Source: an uncultured Fibrobacter sp.
GTDB taxonomy: Bacteria > Fibrobacterota > Fibrobacteria > Fibrobacterales > Fibrobacteraceae
Assembly: GCF_900316465.1 (NCBI RefSeq)
Contig: NZ_ONDD01000006.1
Span: forward strand, 38,701 to 102,700
DNA: 64,000 nt
Direction of reading: 5' to 3'
Shown: positions 43,829 to 52,566 of the stretch, piece after piece
Layout: every line of letters starts with the position of its first letter
Numbering within the stretch: the stretch's first letter is position 1
Position numbers and translations under genes: made by a program
The notes under the pieces: generated by a model
Databases searched by the model: none
Told to the model about the DNA's origin: nothing
What the model saw: the letters and a program-made list of their open reading frames with translations, nothing else

Positions 43829-44836
43829 ATGTCGAAGAAATACTTTTTCATCGTTCTTATGGCATCGTGTTTTGTGTCCGCAACACACGATGCTATTTTA
43901 TCAAAAGAAAAAAGATGTTCAAAAATAACTTTGTCCTCCAACGATGGTTTTTCTGAAACAGGAAACAAATACGACGGATATTATTGTGGTGATACAACTT
44001 CAAAGGATCTTTTTGCTCGCGCATCATGTAAAGAGGGTGACTTATATTTTGCGGGAGATAAATTAGCAACATTGGAATGGGGTCAAGGTGTAGAACCGTC
44101 CGTAATCTGCGTGCAATCAAATTTCAAATGTCCTAAAGGGCGCTTTTTAGCAGAGTACAAATATGGAAAACAAATATTTTACGCATGCGTTGAACCGCCT
44201 AACAACGCCCATTTTGATTCGCAGTTAAAAAGAATTACTTGTGATAATAATTTTTCCAATCATGAATACCGTAATTGTGAAAGTGAATTTTGTGACGATA
44301 ACAGCGATGACCTAATGCTAAAATGTATTCCTAAATGTTCAAAAGATAAATATCTTGATTTTATGGAAGAAAAATGCAAAGCTATACCAATGGGTGCGCG
44401 CAAAATTGATGAATACACTTGGGAATGCGATAAGAAATTTTCTCGATACAACGATAAAGATGAATGCAGACCTTGGCCTAAGAACGCTGAGCCGTCAAAA
44501 GGTTGCTGGTATAGCTCCATAAAAATTTCAGATTTAGCAATAAAAGCTAAAGAGTGTCCAGAATCCATAATAATTGATGGTGAAGAGTATTATTGCTATG
44601 ATCCTGTTGATGAAGAAAATGGCTGTACATTAATCAATTGTCTTGAAAAAATGGGAAATAGCTTGCGTGCTCCTTTGGGAACTGAAGTCATCTTCAATTT
44701 TTCCAATGAAAAAATTTCTATGAAAATGAAGCAGATCTTTACTCAAAATGAGTTACTTGGCAGATGGTCTGGATGTTGGAAATGCCCTAAAGGAACCATT
44801 TTTGACATGGACAAAAATGAATGTGTTCCCAAATAG
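43829..44836 (+). CDS. Secreted cysteine-rich protein of unknown function
   Basis: A 335-residue protein with a signal peptide (MSKKYFFIVLMASCFVSATHD). The mature part has over 25 cysteines, many in CPKG or CxxC settings (FKCPKGRFLAEYKYGKQIFYAC, WKCPKGTIFDMDKNEC), like tandem disulfide-stabilised modules. It lies 27 bp after the FISUMP gene and shares its AT-rich composition, so the pair is probably one operon. No clear SD is visible. I do not recognise a family. Confidence 0.75.
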   Translation: MSKKYFFIVLMASCFVSATHDAILSKEKRCSKITLSSNDGFSETGNKYDGYYCGDTTSKDLFARASCKEGDLYFAGDKLATLEWGQGVEPSVICVQSNFKCPKGRFLAEYKYGKQIFYACVEPPNNAHFDSQLKRITCDNNFSNHEYRNCESEFCDDNSDDLMLKCIPKCSKDKYLDFMEEKCKAIPMGARKIDEYTWECDKKFSRYNDKDECRPWPKNAEPSKGCWYSSIKISDLAIKAKECPESIIIDGEEYYCYDPVDEENGCTLINCLEKMGNSLRAPLGTEVIFNFSNEKISMKMKQIFTQNELLGRWSGCWKCPKGTIFDMDKNECVPK

Positions 44837-44849
44837 CAACATTTCTGCG

Positions 44850-44945
44850 TTAGGGGGCGTCGCACTTTTGTGGCGAGACGCGTAGCGGCTCGATGAGCCG
44901 AAGGCGAGCAGCACCCGACCCGGCGAGCCGGGGAACGCCCATAAA
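44850..44945. repeat. GC-rich multi-hairpin element (REP-like)
   Basis: GGGCGT (44855-44860) can pair with ACGCCC (44935-44940). Inside are GCGTC...GACGC (44857-44881), CGGCTC / GAGCCG (44886-44900) and CCCGG / CCGGG (44919-44932). It ends the AT-rich genes abruptly. It resembles dispersed palindromic repeats; other copies cannot be checked here. Confidence 0.55.
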
Positions 44946-44950
44946 AAACA

Positions 44951-44977
44951 CCCCCGGCAACATGTGTTGCCGAGGGG
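44951..44977 (-). terminator. Terminator after the SsuA-like gene
   Basis: CCCCCGGCAACA (44951-44962) pairs with TGTTGCCGAGGGG (44965-44977) with one bulge. Read leftward, TGTTTTTT follows. Confidence 0.88.
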
Positions 44978-45022
44978 TCCCTGCGCGGAGAGTAGTGCAC
45001 AGGAATTTAGGAGTACAAATTA

Positions 45023-46051
45023 TTACTTATGCCAGTCGACTTCGCGGTAGATTTTTTCGGTGAATTCGTCGGCATTCAGCTGCAGGTATCCGACTTTATG
45101 CAGCAGGTCTGCAAAGTAGTGCAAGTCGGCTTTCAAGTTGCGGCCACTCTTGATTTTCTGTTCAGGAGACTGGTATTCGTAAGACTTGATGAGTGCGGTT
45201 GCGAATTCCTTGTCTTCGATGGCGGAGTGCTTGCCGGCCTGCATGAGCTCCACGGTTTCTTCCGGGTGTTCGCTAATCCAGGTGTGAGCCTGTTCAAGAG
45301 CGCGAAGGAGAGCCTTGATCTTTTCCGGTTCCTTTTCCAGAAGGACGCCCGAAACATAGTAGAAGCAGCAATAGCGGCCTGCAAAAACAGGGTCGGTTGC
45401 CAAATCCATCAGCACATCGGCACGGCCATCAACAGCGGCGAGGCTTCCCAGCGGGTCCCAAAGCGAAACCGCTTCGACCTGCCCGCGTTCCAAGGCCTCG
45501 AGCGCCAAGTTGCCATCGGCATAGGGCAAGAACTGCACATCGTTTATGGCAGAGACTCCGTTTGCTTCAAGCCAAAGTGTTGCGGCCTGGTGCGGGGTTG
45601 CCCCAATGGCGTTCACGGCAATCTTCTTGCCTTTCAATCCTTGAGCGTTACGAATCGGCGAGCCCTTCTTGACAAGCAGATGAATGCAACCGATATGGAA
45701 TCCTTCGACCACCTTAATATTCACGCCGTTTTCGACGGACTGGAAAAAGGCGAAGTCGGAGTTCGTAATCGGATACGTTCCGTTGTTGAGCCCGATTTTA
45801 CGGGTTTCCGCATTTGCCGACACGAATTTCACATCGACACCTTCTTTAGCAAAGAAACCTTTTTCTTTGGCGACAAAGAACGGCGCAATGCAAAGGGTGC
45901 CATCGGAAACGGGGATTTCGACCGTGCCGAATTTAAAAGCAGATTCTTCGTTTTTTTCGGTCTTTTCAGTTTTTTCTTCTTCGCAAGCGGTGAGTGCAAA
46001 TCCCAAAGTAAAAGCGGCTGCGAAAGACAGTAATGTTTGAATGAATTTCAT
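45023..46051 (-). CDS. SsuA-like substrate-binding lipoprotein
   Basis: A 342-residue lipoprotein (lipobox LTAC, Cys23) with a charged Glu/Lys/Thr spacer. VEIPVSDGTLCIAPFFVAKEKGFFAKEGVDVKFV opens the SsuA/NrtA-type fold, with LKGKKIAVNAIGATPHQAATLWLEANGV following. It probably delivers its ligand to the SsuB/SsuC-like proteins of the same leftward block (49960-51747). The ligand is unknown; sulfonate, sulfate ester or another sulfur compound is likely from context. It lies 67 bp after metY, where a dispersed repeat sits. Confidence 0.9.
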   Translation of the reverse strand: MKFIQTLLSFAAAFTLGFALTACEEEKTEKTEKNEESAFKFGTVEIPVSDGTLCIAPFFVAKEKGFFAKEGVDVKFVSANAETRKIGLNNGTYPITNSDFAFFQSVENGVNIKVVEGFHIGCIHLLVKKGSPIRNAQGLKGKKIAVNAIGATPHQAATLWLEANGVSAINDVQFLPYADGNLALEALERGQVEAVSLWDPLGSLAAVDGRADVLMDLATDPVFAGRYCCFYYVSGVLLEKEPEKIKALLRALEQAHTWISEHPEETVELMQAGKHSAIEDKEFATALIKSYEYQSPEQKIKSGRNLKADLHYFADLLHKVGYLQLNADEFTEKIYREVDWHK

Positions 46052-46079
46052 TTAAAATCTCCTATGATTAATTTTTTTT

Positions 46080-46107
46080 AGATCCTTCACTGCGTTCAGG
46101 ATGACAC
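46080..46107. repeat. Dispersed GATCCTTC...CAGGATGAC repeat, short form
   Basis: AGATCCTTCACTGCG and TTCAGGATGACAC. It shares both ends with the longer copy at 62628-62670. Its ends GATCCT and AGGAT are complementary, giving a hairpin. Confidence 0.7.
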
Positions 46108-46118
46108 GATGAGGATGT

Positions 46119-47462
46119 TTAATGCTTTGTTGTACTTGCCTTAATTGCCTGTTCGAAATCGGCGATAATGTCGCGCGGATCTTCGATACCGACGGACACG
46201 CGAATCATGTCGTCAGGAATTCCTGCGGCAAGCCTGTCCTTCGGCGAAAGCTGGGAATGTGTACTTGTTGCCGGGTGCAGCACGCTTGTGCGGGCATCGC
46301 CCACATGCACCACCAAGGCAGCAACTTTCAAGGCCTTCACGAACGAGCGAATGGCAGCCTTGCCTCCCTTGAGGCCAAAGGTCAGCACGCCGCTTCCGCC
46401 CTGGTAATCGAAATACTTGCGAATGCGCTTGTTATTCGGGCTAGATTTGAGCGCCGGATAGTTGACCCAGTTTACTGCCGGATGCTTGGAAAGGTATTCG
46501 GCCAAAGCCAAAGCATTAGAACTGTGCTGCGGCATACGCAAATGGAGCGTTTCAAGACCCAAGTTCAAAAGGAATGCGTTGAAGGGGCTCTGGGCTGCAC
46601 CGAAATCGCGCAAAAACTGGGCGCGGGCCTTGACAATGTAGGCGGCGCGGCCGAATTTTTCAGTGTAAGAAGTGTTTGCGTACTGCGCATCGGGATTGAC
46701 AAGATCCGGGAACTTTCCATTATTCCAGTTGTAATTGCCTCCATCAATCACGACACCGCCCAAGGCGATGGCATGACCGTCAATGTACTTGGTTGCAGAA
46801 TGAATGACGACATTTGCCCCATGCTTCAAGGGCTTCACCAAGAACGGCGTTGCAAGAGTGTTGTCCACAAGGAACGGCACGTCGAATTCCTTGGCAAGCT
46901 TCGAGAACTTTTCAAAATCCAAAACGCCAAGCGCCGGGTTTCCAATCGTTTCGCCGAAGATCAACTTGGTATTGGGACGGAATGCCTTGCGAAGTTCTGC
47001 AATAGGGGCTTCCGGGTCAATAAAAGTCGTTTCAACGCCGAGCTTAGAAAGTCGAACATCAAGCAGCGTGTAGGTTCCGCCATACACCGCCTTAGAAGCC
47101 ACAATGTGATCGCCTGCCTTCACCAAATTTGAAATTGCGAGCAATACGGCCGACTGTCCCGAAGCTGTTGCGACAGCGCCCACGCCGCCTTCCAACTCGG
47201 TAATTTTTGCTTCAAAAGCGGCTACCGTCGGGTTGCCCGTACGCGTATACTTGTTGCCCGACTGCTTGAGGGCGAAAAGACGTTCTACTTCGTCAACATC
47301 TTCGTACTTGTAAGTGGTTGACTGGAAAATCGGCAAAACGCGGGGCTCGCCCACTTTCGGCTTCCAGCCCGCCTGCAGGCACTTGGTGCCGAAATTCCAA
47401 TTTGCCGGATTCGTAACATCCGCTGAGATTTTACTTGACTTTTTCGATGTTTTAATTGACAT
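46119..47462 (-). CDS. metY: O-acetylhomoserine sulfhydrylase
   Basis: A 447-residue PLP enzyme of the Cys/Met-metabolism family: FQSTTYKYED, YTRTGNPTVAAFEAKITELEGG, FGETIGNPALGVLDFE, PLP lysine in HSATKYIDGHA, and VHVGDARTSVLHPATSTHSQLS. Length and the YTRTGNPT/HSATKYI set fit MetY rather than MetB or MetC. It joins sulfide to O-acetylhomoserine to give homocysteine, or methanethiol to give methionine directly. The latter would capture the product of a methylthio-alkane reductase. The start at 47462 (MSIKTSKK) has AAGGAG ten bases before it; the longer frame begins with TTG at 47489. Confidence 0.93.
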   Translation of the reverse strand: MSIKTSKKSSKISADVTNPANWNFGTKCLQAGWKPKVGEPRVLPIFQSTTYKYEDVDEVERLFALKQSGNKYTRTGNPTVAAFEAKITELEGGVGAVATASGQSAVLLAISNLVKAGDHIVASKAVYGGTYTLLDVRLSKLGVETTFIDPEAPIAELRKAFRPNTKLIFGETIGNPALGVLDFEKFSKLAKEFDVPFLVDNTLATPFLVKPLKHGANVVIHSATKYIDGHAIALGGVVIDGGNYNWNNGKFPDLVNPDAQYANTSYTEKFGRAAYIVKARAQFLRDFGAAQSPFNAFLLNLGLETLHLRMPQHSSNALALAEYLSKHPAVNWVNYPALKSSPNNKRIRKYFDYQGGSGVLTFGLKGGKAAIRSFVKALKVAALVVHVGDARTSVLHPATSTHSQLSPKDRLAAGIPDDMIRVSVGIEDPRDIIADFEQAIKASTTKH

Positions 47463-47522
47463 GTGAATCACTCTCCTTATAAATTTCAATGCGAAAAATA
47501 GAAAGGGACTTACACTTTTTCT

Positions 47523-47539
47523 AATACTTTGTTTTTATG
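47523..47539. promoter_or_regulatory. Possible LysR-type box before metY
   Basis: AATA, nine bases (CTTTGTTTT), TATG. It differs by one base from the CATA-N9-TATG form at metE and lies 61 bases before the start codon. Confidence 0.4.
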
Positions 47540-47569
47540 CGGAATTATCAAAAATTTTTATAACGAAAA

Positions 47570-47592
47570 TGCCCCCGACCGAGTCGAGGGCA
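47570..47592 (-). terminator. Hairpin between the LolD-like gene and metY
   Basis: TGCCCCCGAC (47570-47579) pairs with GTCGAGGGCA (47583-47592) with one mismatch; only four Ts follow leftward, so termination may be partial. Confidence 0.65.
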
Positions 47593-47614
47593 ACATCACT
47601 TAATATTGATTTAT

Positions 47615-48328
47615 TTATAATCCGCCGTAATCAGATTCACCGTTCGGCAAGAGTCTCCCCTTGTGCATGGTGTAAATGCGGTCGCCATACTTGAAGCCGC
47701 GAGGATCATGGGTAGCCACAAGTACCGACGTTCCCGACTGCGCAAATTCCCCCAAAAGGTCAAAGACAATCTTGGCATTAGTTTCGTCAAGGTTGCTGGT
47801 CGGTTCGTCAGCAATCACGATATCGGGATTGTTAACAAGAGCGCGCACAATCGAGGCCCGCTTGAGTTCGCCACCCGAAAGTTCCGCCGGCATTTCATTC
47901 ACCAAATGGGCAATGCCGAGAGTTTCGAGTTTTGAATGAATATCAATATCGACCAATTCCGAAATATCCCTCACCTCAATCTTATTGCCCTCGCGAATCG
48001 CCCGCGGCAAGAAGATATTTTCAAGCACGGTAAATTGCGGCAAGAAAACGGATTCTTGTGGAATGTAGCCGATTTTATCGTTACGAATCGCGGAAAGTTC
48101 GGCATCTGTCAAACTTGCAAAATCAACACCATTAAAAATGATAGATCCCTGCGAGGGGCGATTGATTCCCGAAAGGAGCGATAAAAGCGTACTCTTTCCG
48201 CTTCCCGATTCGCCATAGATTACCGAGAAATCACCGGACCAGGCAAAAAATTCAACATCTTCGACGGCATTGAATTCTTCGCCGCGGCGGGTATAAGTTT
48301 TATATAAATTAGAGACGTTTAAAATCAA
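47615..48328 (-). CDS. ABC transporter ATPase, LolD/MacB-type
   Basis: A 237-residue ATPase: Walker A GESGSGKST, signature LSGGELKRASIVRAL, Walker B DIVIADEPTSNLD, H-loop VLVATHDPRGF. ELKRASIVRAL and DEPTSNLD are typical of the LolD/MacB/FtsE group that works with FtsX-like permeases. Its start overlaps the FtsX-like stop by four bases, so the pair is one transporter, probably an exporter or an envelope-remodelling device. Confidence 0.92.
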   Translation of the reverse strand: MILNVSNLYKTYTRRGEEFNAVEDVEFFAWSGDFSVIYGESGSGKSTLLSLLSGINRPSQGSIIFNGVDFASLTDAELSAIRNDKIGYIPQESVFLPQFTVLENIFLPRAIREGNKIEVRDISELVDIDIHSKLETLGIAHLVNEMPAELSGGELKRASIVRALVNNPDIVIADEPTSNLDETNAKIVFDLLGEFAQSGTSVLVATHDPRGFKYGDRIYTMHKGRLLPNGESDYGGL

Positions 48329-49545
48329 TGTTCTACCTCCCTCAAAGCGGCGTAGGCATCAATCTTACTCACCTTATTTGCCACGCCGAAAACCGCCACC
48401 GGCCCCACCGAATGCAAAAGCAAAATCACCACAGCGTAAACAGCGGCGATTTCGGCATTTCCAGGAACAATAAAGGGCACGTTCACATGTTCGCCAATCC
48501 AAATTTTAAAAGTGAAAAACGCCACGCTCGAAAGCAGCAAGCCAATGTACGTTCCTACCGCCGAAACCAGCAGCGATTCGCCCAGCACAAGAGTCCTTAA
48601 ACGTTTGCGGGCATAGCCCACAATTCGCAAAAGCGCATATTCACGCCTGCGTTCGCGAGTCGAAAGTGAAAACGAAATCACAATCGCGGCAACCGCAATC
48701 ACCAAGAAAAGGGACACGATCGACCACACCACAATCTGCAAAAAGTTCGCCGACTTTTCAAGACCCGAGAACAAATCCTTACGGGTGCGAATTTGCACGC
48801 CGTCAAAGCGGGTATGAATTTCTCGAGAGAGGCGCTCGATATCAGCCCCTGCGCGAAGTTTAATTAAAACGCTGGAGTAAATCGGCGAATCCGAACCTTC
48901 GGATTTGACATCCTGATGCAAGAAAATCACGCCCTTGGCCTTAGCTGCCTCGCGGATATCGGCAAGTGTCGCCACATCTACAAAAACGGCCTGGTCCAAC
49001 TTGTTGCCGACCGGTTCAAGAGAGGCCGCCACGGGGTATTCATGGTCAAAGAACTTGACGGTCTTTTTCTCGCCCACGCTAATATCGCCGCCCACCACGA
49101 TAGCACCCTTAGGGAGTTTATCCGTAAGGACCTCGTGAATCCAAGGCTGAATCACAAAATCAGATGCCGGCTCGAAACCGATAATCATGACCTTCTGATC
49201 GCAGCAGCTAGAACTCAAGGTGGTCAAAAAATACTGCGGCGTCGCAATTTCTACACCTTCAAGACCACGAATAAATTCCAGCGAGCCCTGCGGCAAATAG
49301 GCATACTTGGAATCGCCCTGCAAAAGAACCGATTGATCATTAATCTCGGTCCCCTGCGGAATCACAATGACATCGGCCCCCAAGCGAGACGAAAGGCGAT
49401 TCAGGCCCTTCGAAAGCGAAAACGACAAAAGTCCACCCACCAAAAGCACCGAGGCGAGCAAGGCAATCAAAAGTGAAAGCCCAAAACTGCGGAATGGGTT
49501 TCGCAAGTAATTTTCAATAATCAAATTCAAATCAGTCTTGTTCAT
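48325..49545 (-). CDS. FtsX/MacB-like ABC permease
   Basis: A 406-residue permease with one N-terminal helix (FGLSLLIALLASVLLVGGLLSF), a ~220-residue extracytoplasmic domain (residues about 45-265) and three C-terminal helices, the standard MacB/LolC topology. GYARKRLRTLVLGESLLVSAVGTYIG is the FtsX-type coupling region. The extracytoplasmic domain has a CC pair (LSSSCCDQKV). It overlaps the DUF4418 gene by 14 bases. Confidence 0.9.
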   Translation of the reverse strand: MNKTDLNLIIENYLRNPFRSFGLSLLIALLASVLLVGGLLSFSLSKGLNRLSSRLGADVIVIPQGTEINDQSVLLQGDSKYAYLPQGSLEFIRGLEGVEIATPQYFLTTLSSSCCDQKVMIIGFEPASDFVIQPWIHEVLTDKLPKGAIVVGGDISVGEKKTVKFFDHEYPVAASLEPVGNKLDQAVFVDVATLADIREAAKAKGVIFLHQDVKSEGSDSPIYSSVLIKLRAGADIERLSREIHTRFDGVQIRTRKDLFSGLEKSANFLQIVVWSIVSLFLVIAVAAIVISFSLSTRERRREYALLRIVGYARKRLRTLVLGESLLVSAVGTYIGLLLSSVAFFTFKIWIGEHVNVPFIVPGNAEIAAVYAVVILLLHSVGPVAVFGVANKVSKIDAYAALREVEH

Positions 49546-49942
49546 TTCGCCTCCTCAGTTTCAAGTAAATCAAATTCAGCGCCGCAAAAAGCGCAATCAG
49601 CACACCAAACACAGCAAGCACCGGCCCCGTTATCACGTGACATGCCATTTGAGCATGTTGGCATGTTCCAACAATTACCGTTGGCACAAGCGAAACAAAA
49701 ACACCCACCACAAGCGTTACTGCAGAAAGAATGGCATGTGCTTTCTTTTTAAGGAGCCCCGCAGCAACGACGGCATTTGCTAGCAATGCAAGTCCTAAAA
49801 AAGCATCTACCGTCGTCGAAATTTCACAGCTCATGGTTCCGCCATCAATCGGATGGCAAACAGGCAAAATCAACTTGGTTAGTACAATCAGCAATACGCC
49901 GAAAATAAGATTAGCAACAACAAATACTTTGTACTGTTTCAT
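49532..49942 (-). CDS. DUF4418-like small membrane protein
   Basis: A 136-residue protein with four hydrophobic helices. The periplasmic loops carry cysteines in LPVCHPIDGGTMSCEIS and GTCQHAQMACHV, a pattern I associate with the DUF4418 family. The four cysteines with adjacent His/Met could bind metal or form disulfides. It is encoded just before the FtsX/LolD-type transporter and overlaps it, so it is probably a partner of that exporter. Confidence 0.78.
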   Translation of the reverse strand: MKQYKVFVVANLIFGVLLIVLTKLILPVCHPIDGGTMSCEISTTVDAFLGLALLANAVVAAGLLKKKAHAILSAVTLVVGVFVSLVPTVIVGTCQHAQMACHVITGPVLAVFGVLIALFAALNLIYLKLRRRNEQD

Positions 49943-49959
49943 ATATAACTCCTTGTTGA

Positions 49960-50763
49960 CTAAATGACGTATTCCGGCGCCGTATTGGAACGTGCAAGAT
50001 TAAAGCGTTCCAAAATATTGCGGCGTTTTTCCAGGAACTGCGCCGAGCCTCTTTCACGCGGGAAGCTGTCGCGAATTTCAAGCACCTCGCTAATGCGCCC
50101 CGGACGCGGCGTCATAATCACGATACGATCAGACAAATAAAGCGCTTCGTCAATATCGTGCGTCACCAGAATCATGGTGGTGTTGCGTTCCTTGCGAAGC
50201 TCCAAAAGCAAGTTCTGGATGTCAGCACGGGTAAACGAATCCAGCGCCCCCATGGGTTCATCAAGCAACAAGATTTCAGGATCATTAATCAACGCACGCG
50301 CAATTGCCACGCGCTGCGCCATACCGCCACTAATCTGGTGCGGGAAATTCTTTTCGAATCCGCCAAGACCGATTTTTTCGATAAAATCGTGAACCTTGTC
50401 CTTATTCTGCTTATAAACGCCACGAATCTTGAGACCCATCGCGATGTTGTCTTCTACCGTGAGCCACGGGAAAAGGCAACCCTGCTGGAACACGTAACCG
50501 CGCTTGGAATCTGGCCCATGCACCGGTTCGCCATCAAGAATAATCTTGCCGTCTTGAACAGGATCGAGCCCCGCAATCAAGCGCAAAAGCGTCGTCTTGC
50601 CGCAACCCGATGCGCCCAGAATCGAAATGAATTCGCCCTCAAAAACAGAAAGATTGATATCTTTCAAAATCTGTCGCGGTTCGCCCGTGCGTTCATCGAT
50701 AAAGGAGCGGTTTACATCGCGAATCTTCAAGATTTTTTCTTTATCTAAAATATCCGTCATCAA
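49960..50763 (-). CDS. ABC transporter ATPase, SsuB/TauB/NrtD-like
   Basis: A 267-residue ATPase: Walker A GASGCGKTT, Q-loop VFQQGCLFPWLTV, signature ISGGMAQRVAIARAL, Walker B ILLLDEPMGALDSFT, H-loop ILVTHDIDEALYL. It matches the SsuB/NrtD group. The permease gene ends six bases upstream. The binding protein is probably the lipoprotein at 45023-46051, five genes further along. Confidence 0.93.
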   Translation of the reverse strand: MMTDILDKEKILKIRDVNRSFIDERTGEPRQILKDINLSVFEGEFISILGASGCGKTTLLRLIAGLDPVQDGKIILDGEPVHGPDSKRGYVFQQGCLFPWLTVEDNIAMGLKIRGVYKQNKDKVHDFIEKIGLGGFEKNFPHQISGGMAQRVAIARALINDPEILLLDEPMGALDSFTRADIQNLLLELRKERNTTMILVTHDIDEALYLSDRIVIMTPRPGRISEVLEIRDSFPRERGSAQFLEKRRNILERFNLARSNTAPEYVI

Positions 50764-50769
50764 AGCCTC

Positions 50770-51747
50770 CTATCGCACAACGCCTTTCTGCCAGCGAAGC
50801 ACATAACGCTGCACCACGCCAACCACCTTCAAAATCGCCGAGAACAGCACCGCCATCACGACAATCGCCGCAAACACCTTGTAATAAGCGCTCCAGACTT
50901 TTGAAGTGTTAATGTAGTAGCCAAGACCGCCCGGTTGCCCCATCATTTCGGCCATCACGAGCGTAGTAAAGCCAAACGCAGCCGCCGTCATAATGCCCGT
51001 AAAAATCTGCGGCATTGCATGGGGAATCGCAATATGGAAAATCTGGTACAGCTGCCCCGCGCCAAAAGTGCGCGAAAGTTCAAACAACGACTTCGGCGTA
51101 CCCTGCACCCCGTCGGCCGTCATGGTCGCCACCGGGAACCAGGAGCAAATCGCTATCAAGAAAGTCGCCGCCGCAAACGAAGTCGGGAAAAGCGTCAAGG
51201 CAAAAGGCATCCACGCCACCGCCGGAATCACGCCGCAAATATTGAGCACCGGCAAAATCCAGTAGCGAGCCTTCGGATACCAGCCAATCAGCACACCCGT
51301 CACCACGCCAGTCACCACACCCACCGAGAATCCGGCTACAAAAAGGCGCAGCGAATAAAGCGTATTCTGCCAAATGAATTTGGTATCGCCAATAAAGGCA
51401 TCCATAATAATCGCAGGTCCCGGAAAGAACGGTTGCGGCAAAAACAGCAGCTTGGTTCCGAGAATATCCCACGCGGCAAGCGCAAGCCCCACCGCAAAAC
51501 GGAACTTCGCGCCCGCAAAAAACTTCGCAATCTTATCGGCACTTGCCTTGCGGACAAACAGCACTACCGTATAGACCGCGTAATAGGCAATAATGGCAAG
51601 CAAAACTAAGCGGTAAGCCAAATTGTCGTCAACTCTAAACCCGCCAAAAACATATTCCTTGATTCGCACATTTTCGGCCACCTGCGGAAAAAGCAAGTTT
51701 ACCAAGAAGGCGATCAGGAATCCTGAAATCGTCAGTACAAAATTCAT
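50770..51747 (-). CDS. ABC transporter permease, SsuC-like, with extended N-terminus
   Basis: A 325-residue permease, longer than SsuC (about 260). Two extra helices precede the usual core (about 1-20 and 48-65). The core has the EAA-type loop (GVQGTPKSLFELSRTFGAGQLYQIFHIAIPHAMPQIFTG). It has an SD (GGAGA). It should form the channel for the adjacent ATPase. A hairpin with a T-run upstream (51777-51815) may separate it from the CMD gene. Confidence 0.92.
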   Translation of the reverse strand: MNFVLTISGFLIAFLVNLLFPQVAENVRIKEYVFGGFRVDDNLAYRLVLLAIIAYYAVYTVVLFVRKASADKIAKFFAGAKFRFAVGLALAAWDILGTKLLFLPQPFFPGPAIIMDAFIGDTKFIWQNTLYSLRLFVAGFSVGVVTGVVTGVLIGWYPKARYWILPVLNICGVIPAVAWMPFALTLFPTSFAAATFLIAICSWFPVATMTADGVQGTPKSLFELSRTFGAGQLYQIFHIAIPHAMPQIFTGIMTAAAFGFTTLVMAEMMGQPGGLGYYINTSKVWSAYYKVFAAIVVMAVLFSAILKVVGVVQRYVLRWQKGVVR

Positions 51748-51776
51748 TCTGTCTCCGTGAAAAGGTTCAAAAAAAA

Positions 51777-51815
51777 GCGCCCCTGAAAATGGACTTCGAA
51801 TATTTCCAGGAGCGC
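51777..51815 (-). terminator. Terminator or attenuator between the CMD gene and the permease gene
   Basis: GCGCCCCTGAAAA (51777-51789) pairs with TTTCCAGGAGCGC (51803-51815), with a mismatch, around about 13 bases. Eight Ts follow leftward. Readthrough must occur if the downstream genes share the promoter at 52.5 kb. Confidence 0.8.
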
Positions 51816-51837
51816 CGGGTTGTACGGAGAGTACAAA

Positions 51838-52392
51838 TTACTTGATATTTTCTCTCCAAGTTGCCGGCTTGAACAATTCCTTCAAGGGCAACAGACGCTT
51901 GTCAACGTCGACGCCCAAGACAGAATTAAAGTTGTTCGTCGCCTGCATCTGAGCGCCAAAGCCCACGATAATGATGATCTGTTCGTCGGTATAGAACTTG
52001 CGGAGACCTTCGAAAAGTTCGTCCGGAACCTTAGTCGGATCTTTCACGATCTGCTGGCCCAGCTGCTGCAAAAGCTTTTCGTTTTCCGAAGTTTCGAAAT
52101 TGTTCGGATCGAGACCCAGAGCCTTCAGGTCGCTAATGAAGAACAGCGAGCAGAGAAGGCAGCCGTTAGTCGTAGAAACCGAGTGGGCAAAAATCGTTGC
52201 CGCACGCAGACCCACCGTCTTTTCGAGGCTTTCCCAAGCATCGTACCAGCCCATGAAAGCCTTGTAGATGCCGTAGTCCTGGAGCATCACCAGCTTCATG
52301 TTGGTCACCTTGCCAGCAGCATCCAACTTTTCGTAAGCGGCCTTTGCTTCGCCAGTCAATTCATTCGGTTGTTTTAAATGTACTCTAGCCAT
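51838..52392 (-). CDS. Carboxymuconolactone decarboxylase (AhpD-like) family protein
   Basis: A 184-residue all-helical protein. The family core is visible as FAHSVSTTNGCLLCSLFFISDLKALG, with a CxxC pair like that of AhpD, and IIIVGFGAQMQATNNFNSVLGVD. AhpD-type CxxC proteins are thiol-disulfide or peroxidatic partners. It lies first in the Ssu-like block, just after the CCTA-N9-TAGG operator. Its role in sulfur use is unknown. An SD (AAGGAG) precedes the start. Confidence 0.88.
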   Translation of the reverse strand: MARVHLKQPNELTGEAKAAYEKLDAAGKVTNMKLVMLQDYGIYKAFMGWYDAWESLEKTVGLRAATIFAHSVSTTNGCLLCSLFFISDLKALGLDPNNFETSENEKLLQQLGQQIVKDPTKVPDELFEGLRKFYTDEQIIIIVGFGAQMQATNNFNSVLGVDVDKRLLPLKELFKPATWRENIK

Positions 52393-52451
52393 TGTTTATA
52401 CTCTCCTTGTGGTGCTAAGCACCGTTTTTTTTGTTATGCTAGGTTTTATTC

Positions 52452-52538
52452 CCTACCATTTTTGTAGGCTTTAAGATAGAATAAGAATATACCATAGTCA
52501 AGGCATAAACACATACTATTTAACTATGGTTTGTTATA
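52452..52538 (-). promoter_or_regulatory. Promoter and two LysR-type sites of the Ssu-like block
   Basis: On the minus strand: TTGACT (52501-52496), 17 bases, TATCTT (52478-52473). Four bases further is CCTA-N9-TAGG (52452-52468), around the transcription start. Upstream of the -35 lies a 26-bp block (52513-52538) with CATA-N9-TATG, matching 54950-54975 at about 23 of 26 positions without gaps. Confidence 0.72.
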
Positions 52539-52566
52539 AAAGAAAGCTATTGCTTCCGCATCAAAA

